In this document: piece by piece, positions 20,701-35,510 of the stretch
Layout: each line of letters opens with the position of its first letter
Numbering within the stretch: the first letter of the stretch is position 1
From: Chrysomallon squamiferum
Lineage: Eukaryota; Mollusca; Gastropoda; Neomphalida; Peltospiridae
Assembly: GCA_012295275.1 (NCBI GenBank)
Contig: CM022672.1
Span: forward strand, 3,767,443-3,831,442
Direction: 5' to 3'
DNA: 64,000 nt
Translations under genes and position numbers: made by a program
Notes under the pieces: model-generated
Told to the model about the DNA's origin: nothing
Database searches by the model: none
Seen by the model: only the letters and a program-made list of their open reading frames with translations

Positions 20701-21248
20701 CTGTCACCGGCACAAATAGCTGAAATACAGCTTATAACGATGGTATTAAAGGTATTACTATTAGCTTACAGTAATGGTGGGAGATATAGTTAGCTGACGA
20801 CATCATCAGGTTTCGGCGTCAGTGAGACGTCCAATAAATAAATAAATAAATATGATAAGAAAGAAATATAATAAGAATTTTATTATTTTATTATATTTAT
20901 TTTAATAGGCATTTATTTCTGTGAATTGTTTTATTCAGTCATTCATATATTAAATTAACCATTATGATTCAGATTCGCATTAATTATTATTAATTAATTA
21001 AGTCCTAAATAAATAATCATAAATCTGTCAGTCGGAAACTGTAAGCCTTCTGCATATAGCAAGAACGCTTTCTTAATTTACTTTACACAGGGTTTTCGTT
21101 AAAATATTCCAGAAACAATTTAAGTTAAATAATTAATAATAGTGATGCTGTTTAATATAAATATCATCAAGAACAACACTATCAACATTTCCATAAAGGT
21201 TATAATGAAAATACCACGTAAATAAATAAATAAATAAATCATTAAAAT

Positions 21249-21288
21249 ATTAAAAAAAAAAAAAAAAAAAAAATAAAAAAAAAAAAAT
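21249..21288. repeat. Interrupted poly-A tract
   Basis: About 40 bases of A with a single T. Confidence 0.9.
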
Positions 21289-21415
21289 TCAATGAAAATA
21301 ATTAATTAACATGAACATGACCATTAACAACGATATTATGAAAATGTTTATAGAGGTGATGATGAAGATATTAATTACGTACATACATATACATACATAT
21401 TATTAGTATTATTAT

Positions 21416-21422
21416 ATGTATG

Positions 21423-21454
<32 letters not shown>

Positions 21455-21507
21455 TGTATGTATGTATGTATGTATCTACGTATGTATGTATGTATGTATG
21501 TATGTAT
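21416..21507. repeat. (TATG)n microsatellite
   Basis: Tetranucleotide repeat, about 90 bases with few interruptions. It encodes a spurious MYVCMYVC frame. Confidence 0.95.
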
Positions 21508-21968
21508 TATTCTGACCATTATTTCTGTAACTGTTTATTTTTGAAAATGTTTCATGTCTCAATCAGAATTGGAGTAGGCTGCGGATCTGTTGCCCGGATG
21601 TTTTATGGTGATACAGGTGAAAAAAACATGGCGGGTTCTTTGATCCCCGACAAACCAGATACTGGACATTGCGTACATACATCTTTTTTGTTTTCAAACA
21701 GCATATCTGTTGTACACATGTTCATAGGTATCTCTCTACGTCTAACACAGGTGTCTGAGTTTACTTTATAATCCAGATAAAGATTTCTTTCTTTTTTACT
21801 TTCTTTTTTTAATCGTTTTGTATAATATATGTTTTAAAAATTACAAATATAAATGTAATTATAAGGGTGAAACTTATATTTAATTCTACAATAAAAAAAA
21901 AATAAAAAATAAATTCTGAGAAAGTGTAATTCAAAAACTGATATCTTTGGATATAACATCCAGATTTG

Positions 21969-21974
<6 letters not shown>

Positions 21975-22009
<35 letters not shown>
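21975..22009. repeat. Poly-T tract
   Basis: About 35 T. Confidence 0.95.
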
Positions 22010-22013
<4 letters not shown>

Positions 22014-22255
22014 ATTATTTAATTTAATTTAATTGATTTTATTTGATTTAATTTATTCACGTTGTACATTTTGAACACTTACTTTTGATTTTTGTGAGGA
22101 TATATAGTTACCTCAAACAGCCTTTAACAATAATAAAGTATACCAATAATATTCATAACAAGACAATGGAAACTGATTGATCTTGCCATTTTCTTTTTTT
22201 ATTAATTTTGTCCTCAGGATGTAACCTCATGTCTATATGTGCGTTATTTTGAATA

Positions 22256-22257
<2 letters not shown>

Positions 22258-22289
<32 letters not shown>
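22258..22289. repeat. Poly-T tract
   Basis: About 32 T. Confidence 0.95.
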
Positions 22290-22294
<5 letters not shown>

Positions 22295-22408
22295 TCTTTA
22301 AATGTATTAGGAAATCTGTTTTATTATTATACTATTATATGGACATATTATGTTCATATTTTGACTTTATTCTGAAATAGAAATGAAAAATTGTAGTAAA
22401 ATTATTAC

Positions 22409-22409
22409 G

Positions 22410-22446
<37 letters not shown>
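22409..22446. repeat. (ATT)n microsatellite
   Basis: About 12 ATT units. Confidence 0.9.
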
Positions 22447-22447
<1 letters not shown>

Positions 22448-22819
22448 AGACTGAGAATCCACCTTCCAAAATCCGAAAATATCCGAAATCTGAAATTTTA
22501 TTCTGTGCACAAAATTATCAAAAATATAATTTATAAAAAAAATCGTGTTGACTGTTTGAAGAAGTGTATATGAAATATAACTGGTCTTCGTATTAAGACT
22601 TAGATTCTGTTCTCAGGTTGTCTTCTTGCATTCCACTATATGAATATTTCCATAATCAGAAACACTTCCGGTCCCAAGCATTTCGGATAAAGTACTTTTC
22701 AACCTTTATTACTGTTGTTGTTATCAAATGTTTGATCGGACAGTCGCTTCTCGATTTAGCACATACGGTTTTAGAAAGACAGATATATATTTTTTATCCA
22801 TGTGTTATACATGTAAAAT

Positions 22820-22827
<8 letters not shown>

Positions 22828-22865
<38 letters not shown>
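22828..22865. repeat. Poly-A tract
   Basis: About 38 A. Confidence 0.95.
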
Positions 22866-22867
<2 letters not shown>

Positions 22868-25800
22868 AAAGAAAAATAAAGAAAAAATTAGAATGATTGT
22901 TTCGTTCTGCTTCAGACATTTCCCACGCACCCTGCTTGCAAACAATTGATATAGCATTCTCAAATGTTCCTCGGCAGGTATTAATTTGTTTATAATATGC
23001 AAACAAGGTCATTCAAACAGTGAAATATCGTGAGATTTTATATTACCACGAGATTTAAGCTGGATCTGGCAGACGTGATTCTGACAAATGCCAATTATAG
23101 GGTTATGCACTTGGTGTCGCGACTAACCTCAGATTAATATTTTACTCTCAAAATATTATTAATCTTTATGCTCGATTGCATATAAAAAAAATAATAAGTA
23201 TTGTAGAGGAAAGAAATGAAAATTTTATGGAAATGGTTAAACCGCCAACATCTAAAAATGTAAGTTGATAGCTTGAATTAAAAAAAATCGAAACCATAGT
23301 CTAGATCCAGAAAGTGAAATTTGTAATCAGTAATCAGAAACCGATAGGGGTGGAATCAGAATAAAAATAATAATTAAAAAAACACACAAGAAAACATTAA
23401 GGTCAGTGATCAAGATTGAATAAGTGAAACAAGATCGAAGATTTAAAAAATAATAATACAAAAATAAAACTAAAACCCCCAACAAAATCCCAACAATAAC
23501 AGACGCCAGTGTTTAGATATAAAGCCTGGAAACCGGAAGCCGAGATCACAGCCTTGACTCATAATCCATAGTCTGAAACAAAAATTAGAGCGAGAACTGA
23601 AAACGATAACGAGAAAAACCGAAAGCCTAAAATTAAAAAAAAAAAAAAACAACAAAAAACAACAACAACTAAAGCCTAGAAATGGAAATTTATCACTGTC
23701 GAGTTTTATTTTTGAAATATTTTTTTTCTGTTCAACTCGTTTTCTGTTATAAGAGTAATGGTTTTGAAAAAGTCGATTTAATAACCAAGTTCAAATTCAG
23801 TTCATTCGGTTTGATCAGATAAACACAAAAAGAAAAACCCAAGAGGCTCATTAAAACAAAATTATCGAAATGAGCGTCTGTTAAAACCTTAAAAAAATAA
23901 ACAGAAAGGTTTTTTTTCCCCAAAACACTGCACATTCTCAGTGAGATTATCTTCAGAGAGACAGTATTTCAGAGAGGAAATATTTCTTTCTGCCGCCTAT
24001 TAGTGTTTCAGATAAGAACCAATAACACATTTTGGAAATATTATACTGTCAGTTATTTGAGAGGTCGTCAGTTATTGTTGTTCTGTTTAAAAGTTCTGTG
24101 AACTGAAAAAACACTCGGTTCAGATTTCGACCGGAACGGAATCGCACGTGAAGGACCTCTGCAACGGACGCCGTCGTCGTTACCGGAAGTTCAATTTACG
24201 CTTTACTGTGACTATAAATATGAAAATATTTTCTTTAGATTCCTATGTAGGCCGGCGCTTCTACAAACAAATAACGAGTAATACGAATTATCTGTTTCGT
24301 TTTCGTCGAACAATATTTCTTTTTTATTAAACTTTTGTCACTGGCGTTATTATTCCGTATTTTAACAGTTTTATGCGTTAAGTGACAGGAAATTGGTTTT
24401 CGCATCTTCAGTGCTTTTCCTTTCAGCCCGTTTCATTTTCCAAATGTAACCCCTAAAATTAACCAAATGACCTCACTTTTCGGCCAAAAATAATTTTGTC
24501 TCAAAGAATTTGTAATAAAAAAAAAAAAAAAAAAAAAAAAAGAAAAGAAGAATCGCCACAAATTAAGTAAATATTTGAAACTATTATTAGATAATGTTAT
24601 GGAAGTTATTTTTACATTTTTTTTTTCTAATTTTCTTCTTTCATCGTTAATTAAGACTTCGAGGGGAGAATCACTGAAATAAAATAAGATTCAGACATCC
24701 ACGTGTACACCTCACTCATACACAGGTTTCACATTGTGAGCGTATATTAAGAATACTCTTTGTTTTTCGTATATATTAATAATAAACGACTTATGGTTTT
24801 GTCATGTCGCCCTTTCAAAATGTTAACTGATGGATTGTTGACCTTTTGATGCACGTGTCTAGTACGTCACCTGAGGTGTGTAACTGATTATTTTTCTCGC
24901 ATGCTGATGTCAGGTGCAAAGCTCATTTTTGTGGGTGGTGGTCCCGATATGTATATTTTTAAAAGATGATATTCTGAAAATAGAAAAGTATCTCTTCCAT
25001 TAGAAACAAACAGAGACACAGACTAACCTTTGCTTCTAATAAAGTATAGTATTAATTTGATTTTCATATATACATCTGAAGGCTGTGTTTGGACTATTGG
25101 CTGATTTTAAATATGTTAGTTTCACTGATCGCTACAGATCTGTACCCGCAGCCAAACTGGATGTGTAAGACAACTGTACTAACTTGTGCATGCATATAAT
25201 CCTCTAACATACTAACCTGATTTTATATAAAGAATACTTCTGGAAGCATGTGTGTATAACAGCTTTATTCAACCAAAAGGTTCTGATCTGTCAGCTGGAT
25301 GATAAACAGACTGCAAGAAAAGACACAGTCACACAGAGTGTTTTGATGATAAACAAAACAAACAGAAATTTCGTTAACAAACATTCCTTTTACTTAACAG
25401 AGTCGGTGACGAAACACACAGCTGTCTAACGCGTCTCCATGGAAACATTAAATATAGAGAGGCAAGAACAGATGGGCAATAATTACATGTATTCAACTGT
25501 AATGTTTACCTTCGTGAAGAAAATTAAAACTTTCTCTTTTTTTCATCTGACATTCAGAAGTTCTGTAGCAACTGGTTTTGAGTATCCAGTTTTTGAAACT
25601 GCGTTCGATTTTGCTTGTGTTTTACAAAGAAAATCATTACAAAGAAATTTAACTTCTGTTTGAAAGTTGTACCTGTTAGGTAATGAGTTCTAACAATAAA
25701 CAGGTGTTTCATAACATAACTAAGCAACCCATTAATATCTATCAGTGTGAGAAAGACAAGATGATTTATGTATAACTGCAGACCACCAAAGCGCCATTAG

Positions 25801-26363
25801 ACATAACGTATTTGTCCTTTTAAAAAGGGCCAAAATACACAAACAGTCATGATAAAGTTTTATCTTTATTTAAAAAAAGAAAGAAAGAATAATATTATTT
25901 AATTGTTGGTTGTTGTTATTATTATACTTATCATAATATAAATAGGTTATTGTTGTCTCCATAATCATCATCACCATCGTCATCATCTTCGTCATAATTT
26001 CACCAGATGAATCAGTGTAGCTGTTGGTAATAAGCACAGGTTTTTATAATATCGTTATAATTTTAACCTAACAGTTAACTATAAACATATCTTGCCTGGT
26101 TGATGAAAAAAGAATCAGTTTAGACAGCTCTTCAAAAAGGATACAAACTACTTTTCTACCTGTTGGTTGCTACACCTATTAATTTGCTTTATCAACAGAA
26201 GACATTCATACCTAACATTACTACATTAATTGTTGCTATTTTCGAAGATACTGATTTAATTGTTGGAATGATATAATATGTGTTAGATATCGTGTAAAGT
26301 TTTAGTTAAAAATATTATGATATAAAGCTGATACTCCACAATATTACTGCAACTACTAATACT

Positions 26364-26442
26364 AGTAGTAGTAGTAGTAGTAGTAATAGTAGCGGTAGTA
26401 GTAGTAGTAGTAGTAGTAGCAGTAGTAGTAGTAGTAGTAGTA
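26364..26442. repeat. (AGT)n triplet repeat
   Basis: TAG/AGT units with occasional AAT and CGG interruptions; reads as poly-Tyr on the minus strand. Confidence 0.9.
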
Positions 26443-26984
26443 AGAATTACAATAAGAGTTGCAACAACAAAACGACGAAGAAAAATAAACTGAAATAGAA
26501 AAATTATTAATTTTATTTCTCAGGTCTTTTTTTTTTCTCAGTAACAATTTTAACGAGATTTGACTGATAGTAACAAGTGCGCATGTCACATGAAAATGGA
26601 ACGGAAGTGAAGTGAAAGGGTAAAGGACACCCACATCGCCGAGTAAAAACATGTTTTTGATTCGCTTGTCGTTCAGCGTTCGCGGTGTGTGGTTACAAAT
26701 CACTGGAACAAAAACAATAATAGCTGCGCACATTCTTATAAGTGATAATAGGTTAACGAATTGACAGCAGCAGACATAGATCAACGTAAAACGAGCTAGT
26801 TACAGGCAGATAATCTGGCTCACGGCCCAACGTTTAAGATTTACAGTGCACTATTGAGACGTAGCGAAATTCTTTGCCTGCATGATGGGTCTATAGACAG
26901 AGTAATGCCAGCAAGTGACTTGTAGTGTTAGCATTAGCCTTCAGTTCTAATTTGCATCTTGTTAGACAGTGCATGTTTAACATT

Positions 26985-26988
<4 letters not shown>

Positions 26989-27075
<87 letters not shown>

Positions 27076-27083
27076 TCTCTCTC
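26989..27083. repeat. (CT)n tract, first of a series
   Basis: About 47 CT units with few interruptions. The Ser-Leu ORF over it is an artefact. Confidence 0.95.
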
Positions 27084-28743
<1,660 letters not shown>

Positions 28744-29434
28744 CATAGTGCACTATTATTATTATTACACATACGTATATGTACATACAATACCATGCAT
28801 GGTATCAGCTGATGAATTCACCGTTAAACAAATATTAAATGATTAAAGATCTGTTACAGTTAAGTGCCTAAATCTTTCCAGTCTTTCCTTTTATACATTA
28901 ATATTCAGTCTACGACTTTTAAGCAAAAATTGGGCTTTGGGTGTATATATGTATGCCTTTCTTTGTTTTTCTTTCAGTCTGTATAACTGTTTGTGGTTAC
29001 ATTCGTTTGTGTGTAAATTTGAAGTGTTTTTCAGTCCGAAGAAAACTCCACATTTTGTGATACCATACCCGGTCGAAAAGGATTCCGCCAACCAGTGAAG
29101 ACTGTCGGGTTAAGCAAAACGCACCAGTCTGTCTAGTGACTTGGGATATCTCCAACGTGTGGTTTAAAAAGTGCAAGTCTTGTCAACAAGTAGAAAACAC
29201 GACACAAGCCCAGGGCCAAAGAACTAAAACACACTGTGTTATTTCCCGTTTTGTTGCTTCTGTTTGACTGATAGCTACATACACCCAGTTGAAAGACTTC
29301 TCCATCAAACGCGGAGCACCACCTCGATGGAAGTTTCGCAGAGAAGAATACAACGTGGATTTGTCAGTGAAGATCGATCCGTTCCCAAGATACACTTGTT
29401 TAATCGTAGATAAGAGAATAAAATGTAGTTTATT

Positions 29435-29499
<65 letters not shown>

Positions 29500-29536
29500 C
29501 TCTGTCTCTCTTTCTGTCTCTGTCTGTCTCTCTCAT

Positions 29537-29628
<92 letters not shown>

Positions 29629-29889
29629 CGTCACTTTTTTTCTTTCTTTTTTTACGTTATTTATTTTATAATACAGTTGTCAGAATGTTCACTGTTGGTA
29701 TTAGTTTACAATTACAGATGAAAAGTTAACACCAAACTCGAAGCGATTCAATTACACCCCTAGACATTCATTTTATTTAAATGTTATTAAATCTGATTTT
29801 GCCAACATGCAGGAAAACATTTGTCTTCATCTTACAGTTAAGTATTCTGAGATATGCACGAACAAGATCTGTGTCACCAGGAAATGAAT
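28744..29889. other. Intergenic, no gene seen
   Basis: Mixed-composition DNA, then two long (CT)n tracts between 29438 and 29624. Open frames here (for example 28891-29091 and 29183-29395, minus strand) show no family resemblance. Confidence 0.5.
29438..29624. repeat. Two adjacent (CT)n tracts with degenerate spacer
   Basis: (CT)n at about 29438-29496, a CT-derived spacer with ATT, TTT and TGT interruptions, then (CT)n at 29535-29624. Probably one tract interrupted by mutation. Confidence 0.9.
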
Positions 29890-30240
29890 TGCACCTTTCA
29901 AGAGACCAGTCTCTGTGGTGTTGTGATTAAATCGTCAAACCTGTAGATTCTTGGATCGAAGCTCATTACCGATTGCAGCATAAGAGCGTTATGCTTCTTT
30001 GTTTTGAACAAAAACAACAACAACAAAAACCACAGCCACAACACTATATAATAACAGTAAAATAAAAGTACCTTTCAAATGAACTGACTGTTCTTTCTTC
30101 GATCACAGGAGGGTTACCAAAAAAAAAAAAAAAAAAAAAAAAAAATATTATGTTACAATCTTATACTTTTCACATCAGTTCCGATTGCAACATGGCGTTA
30201 GGTTCGATCCTCGGAACTCCCAATTTACTAGTTCTTAACC
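29890..30240 (+). mobile_element. Two decayed tRNA-SINE-like segments in tandem
   Basis: The first segment contains GTGGTGTTGTGATTAAATCG (A-box-like) and TTGGATCGAAGCTC (B-box-like), followed by ACCGATTGCAGCAT and a CAA-rich tail. The second, about 180 bases on, repeats ACCTTTCAA, TTCGATCA and CCGATTGCAACAT and contains GGTTCGATCC. A 27-A run interrupts it. The layout fits a pol III-derived SINE. The family is not identified. Confidence 0.4.
30119..30145. repeat. Poly-A tract inside the SINE-like region
   Basis: 27 A; possibly the tail of an inserted retroposon. Confidence 0.9.
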
Positions 30241-31211
30241 GAGTTCTTAATTTATTATTGCAGATGAAGTAACGATGTTTGGATATTAAGTTCAAAAATC
30301 GTCAAAAACTAGATGTCTCACAATATATATATATATATATATATATATTCATATATTATTTTTCTGTTAACTCAAAGGCTGTCATATTCACAATTTTATA
30401 TATTTATCCGTATATGTATCATGATGCTTTCAGGTCTGATTTCATTCAAAACATTTTTAGAGACGGTTTTCTCATTTTCTTAACTAAATATCAAAAAAAT
30501 AACCCAGAAACCTGCTCTCTATTTAAAAGAGTATAATATTGCTAATAAGTTACATGGTAAGTTAGAGGATTTGCTGTTTTGACCATTTAAATATTTTTGC
30601 AGTCAAGATAAATATTAGACCTCAGTTTGTACTCACTTACCACAGTGATTTCTTATTTTAAAATGCACCTGACGTTTAAATGAAGTTAAACAAGAGACAT
30701 AACGTATTTAGTTTTTGGAGCGGAATCATTTATACATCAAAGAGAACGCAATACTGCTTGAAACCGGCTTGAACTTGTTTCTTACACGTCACAGGTTGAT
30801 GTGTTCGGTAAAAACTTCGTGTCCACTGTCTTGTCCACTCATCTGACCAGCGGTCACTTCTTTTGATATTTTAGCTACCTGTCAGGTCATTTTATAAGGT
30901 CGTTCGTTTTGGAGACTAAACATGGAATAGAATAAAAACTACGGACAGTAATGTAGTAGCTGTTAAAAATAATGCTTGTTATAAGTATTCATTTTAGACA
31001 CCCATTTTCAAAGTAAATTTTATTTATATCTTATTAACATGTATAATTTATTAAATTGTTAAAAAGACCACAAATCCAAGTGTTTTCCTGTCTAATGGAA
31101 AAAATACAACAAATCCATTATCGCTAATTGGGAATGCTTTCTACAGAGTAGTTATAAATATATTTTTTCTCCTCGTAATTATAATTATTAAACAATTAAA
31201 TATTTATCTTC

Positions 31212-31216
31212 CTTTT

Positions 31217-31277
<61 letters not shown>
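31212..31277. repeat. (CTT)n(ATT)n compound repeat
   Basis: About 11 CTT units followed by about 10 ATT units. Confidence 0.9.
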
Positions 31278-31278
<1 letters not shown>

Positions 31279-31489
31279 AAAGAAAATATATTTATGGTGT
31301 GCTGAGGTACTGTTGAAGAACCGTTCGTTCGCTCAATGGTCAAACAAAAGAAAAGGTTAATTAGCATTTTTAAGACATTTTGTGAATTCTTGAATTTCGT
31401 GTGGAATTTTAAATTCACTGAACAGAAATACGAACATGCTGGCAGCTTAACTATAATGAGAACTTAAGTCATTTAATACTTGGAGTTAT

Positions 31490-31690
31490 TATCACCTTGT
31501 GGCCTTCCGTTATCGCAACAGCACCCCGGGGCTGCAGTTTTCAAGAGGCGTTGACTGAAGTGCGTCTAATTATTCAGGAGGGATTTAAGTGAGAGAGCAA
31601 AGATCTTTGATAATCCATGCGCGGTGACTAACACAAACCATTATTCACTTTAACATTTCTATTCCGAAGAGTGGTATGACCAACGGGTGT
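31490..31690. promoter_or_regulatory. Candidate regulatory patch
   Basis: A block of about 200 bases with CCCCGGGGC, AGATCTTTGATAATCC (TCF/LEF-like plus GATTA core) and CATGCGCGG, in AT-rich flanks. It has no open frame. It is only a candidate element. Confidence 0.25.
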
Positions 31691-31939
31691 TGTTATTTAT
31701 TTTAAATATTCATGACTCTTTAACTTCTGTTGCCAATTAGCATATTTTGATTCACGCATAAAAAACGTAGTTATCCAGTTAAATAATTGTTATCTTGTTA
31801 AAATCTATACAGCAGTTAGGTAGTTTAAATAATTTTTATATACTTCTGGGTTATTCTTTGATTTGTTAATGGAGATCAGTCTTTAAATAGAGCAGTATTA
31901 TAATAATACAAACATAGATACATACATATACAAACACAT

Positions 31940-31950
31940 GTATAGATAGA

Positions 31951-31984
<34 letters not shown>

Positions 31985-32032
31985 CAAACATATTATTATT
32001 ATTATTATTATTATTAAATTATTATTATTATT
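31940..32032. repeat. (CATA)n and (ATT)n repeats
   Basis: CATA units to about 31990, then ATT units. Confidence 0.85.
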
Positions 32033-34924
32033 AAGAAAAAGATGCATGTATATCTACTAAATACATACATCGTACGCACAAACATACATACACACCGACA
32101 CATTTTCACGCATGCAAGGTTTTGCAACTCGCTTCCACCCCAGCATATTCAAGTTTGTGAAAAAATCTGGTTTGTATGAGAATGCTAATCAACATGAAAA
32201 AAAAAAACTTCTTTCTCGTGCAGACAGGGAGCATCTGTGTCCCGTCTGGGGATTTGTTTGTTTAGAAACGAGTTTTTCACTCAGTTAAAATGTGGGGAAT
32301 TGTTTTGTTTTTTTCTCTCATAAAGTCATGCAACGAAAGATGCCACGTTGCTCGCCGGAGACTGTTTGACGAAGAGGTCAATATGCGATGTTTAGTTCCA
32401 GTGAAAATAACGAAAACCTTTCGATTCTAGAAACTAAAATCAACAAACAAACAAAGGAATAATTAAAAAAAAAAAAAGTAATAATAATAATGATGAAAAA
32501 ATAATAATAATAATAATAAAATATATTCTTTCAGGGTTTGTTTGAAATTAATGTGATTCATTTTCTTTGGTTTTTTTTTTTTTTTTTTTTTGTTTAAAAA
32601 AAAAAGAATGAATGAAAAAGACAAACCGAGAAGATATGAAAAAGAGAGAGTAAAGGAAGAAAAAAAAAGTATTTTCCTACGAGTAAAATATAAATATTCA
32701 AAATGGTTATTGAAAAGCTGAGTATAATTACAAAAAACAACGATTATTAAAACGATTTCTGATATTGACGCATTAAACATGAAACAGCTTGTCAAAGAAC
32801 TCGGTGATAATTCTACACGGTTTTTGTTTCGGTTTCGTCGTTTTTCGCCCGAGGCGTTGTTTTCTTACAAAGATGTGCTGTTAAGAATTCTGAGTTTGAT
32901 GATGACACAGTGCAATCAATAGGATAAAAGGTGGTGAATATTTGACAAACGTGCAGCAATTAACTGTGAAAATATTGTCACATCTTTACTAATTCATGAC
33001 ATTTTGTTTTGCTTATAGGTTTTGTGGAACATATTGATCAGTTAAAACGCTAAGCGAATAATGATAATAATAATAATAATTCTAAAAAAAAAAAAACGTT
33101 GAGATGGAGAAAAAAACATGAAAAAAAAAAAAACCCACACAGAAAAAAGAAGGAAAAAAAAAAGCATTAATATTGAGAATAATATATTCATTAACATTGA
33201 TCAAAGAAAAAAAAAATATTTTATTGAAATGTTTCCAAGATTACAAAAAGCGATTACTTATCATCGTTGTCATTTTGGTCGAATTAAAAACTACAAATAG
33301 TAGAAAGTAATGATTTTAATACTGAGGGATTTTTCGTGTTACTCTCCTTCTTCTTCTTTTTTTTTTTTTTTTTTTTTTTCTTATTTTTTGTTGTTGTTGT
33401 TGTTGTTGTTGTTTATTTATCAGTTTATATTTCACGTTCTTTCGTTATTTCTTTTTGTTAGTGTGTTTATTCAAACAAAAACAAAAACAAACACCTTTTT
33501 TTTAAAAATCTCTCCATCTATTTATTAATCCGCCAATCTATCGTGCATCGTTCTTTCCATCATACATATTTATCTGCGTGCCTGGTTTTCTGTCTGTCTG
33601 TCTGTCAGTCTGTCTATCTGTCTATCTTTCAGTCAGCCAGTCAGTCAGTCTGTCTTTTTGTATTTATCTTTGTCTGTTTGTTGTTCTTTATTTACTTGCA
33701 TATTTGTCTGAATTATTTTTATATTTATTTACAAATGTACGTTGATGCAACTCAATATCACTGGATATAATCTAATGCTAAGAAGAACAAGGTCTAAAAT
33801 ACGTAGTCTAAAACAGTATGGAATTTTGAACTTGATATTTTGCTTGTAGTGTTGTCATAATCATTATATGTCTATATCTTTCCTTGAACTAAGTTGTTTA
33901 TCCAAAAGAAGGTATCGAATATATTTTAGTTTAATTGCAGGTTCAGACGATTGTTGTTATTATTTTAAAATTTCATTCTTTGAATTTTTGTCCCAACCTG
34001 CAGTCAATCCTGAAAAACCTGATCGCATATTTCCCTCGGGATACATTTGTGTTGTACTATTCTAGAAGAACTCGGTTACTTAAACCATCGTTTATCTCCG
34101 TTTATTTCCGTTTGTTTCCGCTTTCGATTCAATGTTTCTTTTAATGGCGTCATTAACTTCAAAACACGTTCTCCCGATACAGCTAAAATGATGTTATTAA
34201 AAGGTAAGGAAAAAAAAAATAAATAAAAAAAAAAAAGAAAAGGAAAAAGGTTAATTAAACAGTGAAAACCATCAATCAGAGTAAGGATTATATTATTTTT
34301 ATTACACGCTAACTTTCAGTGTCATGAAAGAAAAATTGCTTTAATACATTTTATATTTGTAACGCATAATTATTTGCATTAAGCCACATTTACAATAACA
34401 AAGCAATAACAAAATAAAAATTCAGTCAGTAATTATAAAAATAACATCATTTGAATAAGCCAAGCCATCTTTAATGCTGTAATGCTTTAGTTCTTGGATC
34501 GTGTCAATGTTTTAGCTGCACTTCAAAAGTAAAATGGAAGATGCTAGTTAATAAATTTACTCTTTATTCTTCTAAATACGTACGTACGTACCTTCTCGCT
34601 AACCAACCATCAAATACACTAACAGTAACAACATTTTTGACAGATACCGGTAACCCATTTTCATGGACGGTTAGCCCAAAATGCACCTGCTGGAACATTA
34701 TTTTCGATAAAAAAAAGTGTTTAGATTGTTGGTTCACTGACTGAATGAATTTTAAACTGAACGTTTTATATAGTCTAATGTATTTTATTTGTGTAAACAC
34801 TGATTAGAATTTACTACAAAACATTTTGCTGAGTATATGAAAAAAAAACCCGTTTAAATAAATAAATTTAAATAAAACAAAAATAAATAAATAAATAAAT
34901 ACTTTAAAACAATATAATAACCTT

Positions 34925-34956
<32 letters not shown>

Positions 34957-35269
34957 ACTGTCGATTATTATATACTCTTTATAATGGTAAATGTAACATG
35001 TTCTGTAAAAATAAATAAAAATAAAAATTCAAAGTCTGAGATACAAGGGGACAAGTATTTTAACCTCGCCCATTCCCTGCCCTCTTTCTTGTCATATCAA
35101 TCAGCATATGGCGTACACATTTTACTGTCATCGAAACAGACATGTGACAACTATACATATTATATTTCTCATGCACAGAATCGAACCCGCGTCCATTAGG
35201 ACAAATAACAAACAGCCCGTGGACGTAATTTTCGACTCAAGACTAAACTGGAAACGCATGTTGTCTTAG

Positions 35270-35510
35270 ATTACCCAGGGTGCACCTGACGCACTTGGCG
35301 CTCAAGACAATTGAATTTGAAAGAAACAAGCGACACCTGGTGTCGGTTTCAATTCGGGGGCCACACTGAGGCCACCTGGGTGCCACATGTCCACGATGTT
35401 GAGGACGGCGTGACGACGAATGTTTCAAGTTATTTATGCGACCTCGGTGACACCGACTTGACTTCGTGTAAACTCCGTACACAGCTTGAACAACTAAAAC
35501 AAGCATTTTC
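35270..35510. promoter_or_regulatory. CpG-containing patch with palindromic CACCTG E-boxes
   Basis: Holds CACCTG at 35283, 35334 and 35373. The middle one sits in the dyad CGACACCTGGTGTCG (35331-35345). A second dyad, CGGTGACACCG, lies at 35445-35455. CACCTG/CAGGTG is the core bound by Snail/Scratch and ZEB-type zinc fingers. Overlapping ORFs on both strands (87 and 91 codons) are not recognised. Confidence 0.35.

Larger units (their letters stand above)
20701..26988. other. Intergenic, no gene seen
   Basis: AT-rich DNA with many homopolymers and microsatellites. A small CpG patch with CCGGAAGT (ETS-type core) and CACGTG lies at 24120-24210, and another mixed-composition patch lies at 26570-26900. 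None of the open frames resembles a protein: those at 21.4-21.8 and 22.6-23.0 kb include TATG-repeat or poly-A sequence. Confidence 0.5.
30246..35269. other. Intergenic, no gene seen
   Basis: AT-rich with TA, CTT, ATT, CATA, GTT and CTGT repeats and several homopolymers. A mixed-composition patch lies at 31490-31690. A degenerate B-box-like GGGTTCGATTC reads on the minus strand near 35170-35182, without a foldable tRNA around it. Confidence 0.5.

Noticed and set aside
35160-35190. tRNA gene on the minus strand from GGGTTCGATTC
   Set aside because: The T-stem does not pair (GCGGG against CTGTG) and no D or anticodon arm is visible; at most a SINE remnant.
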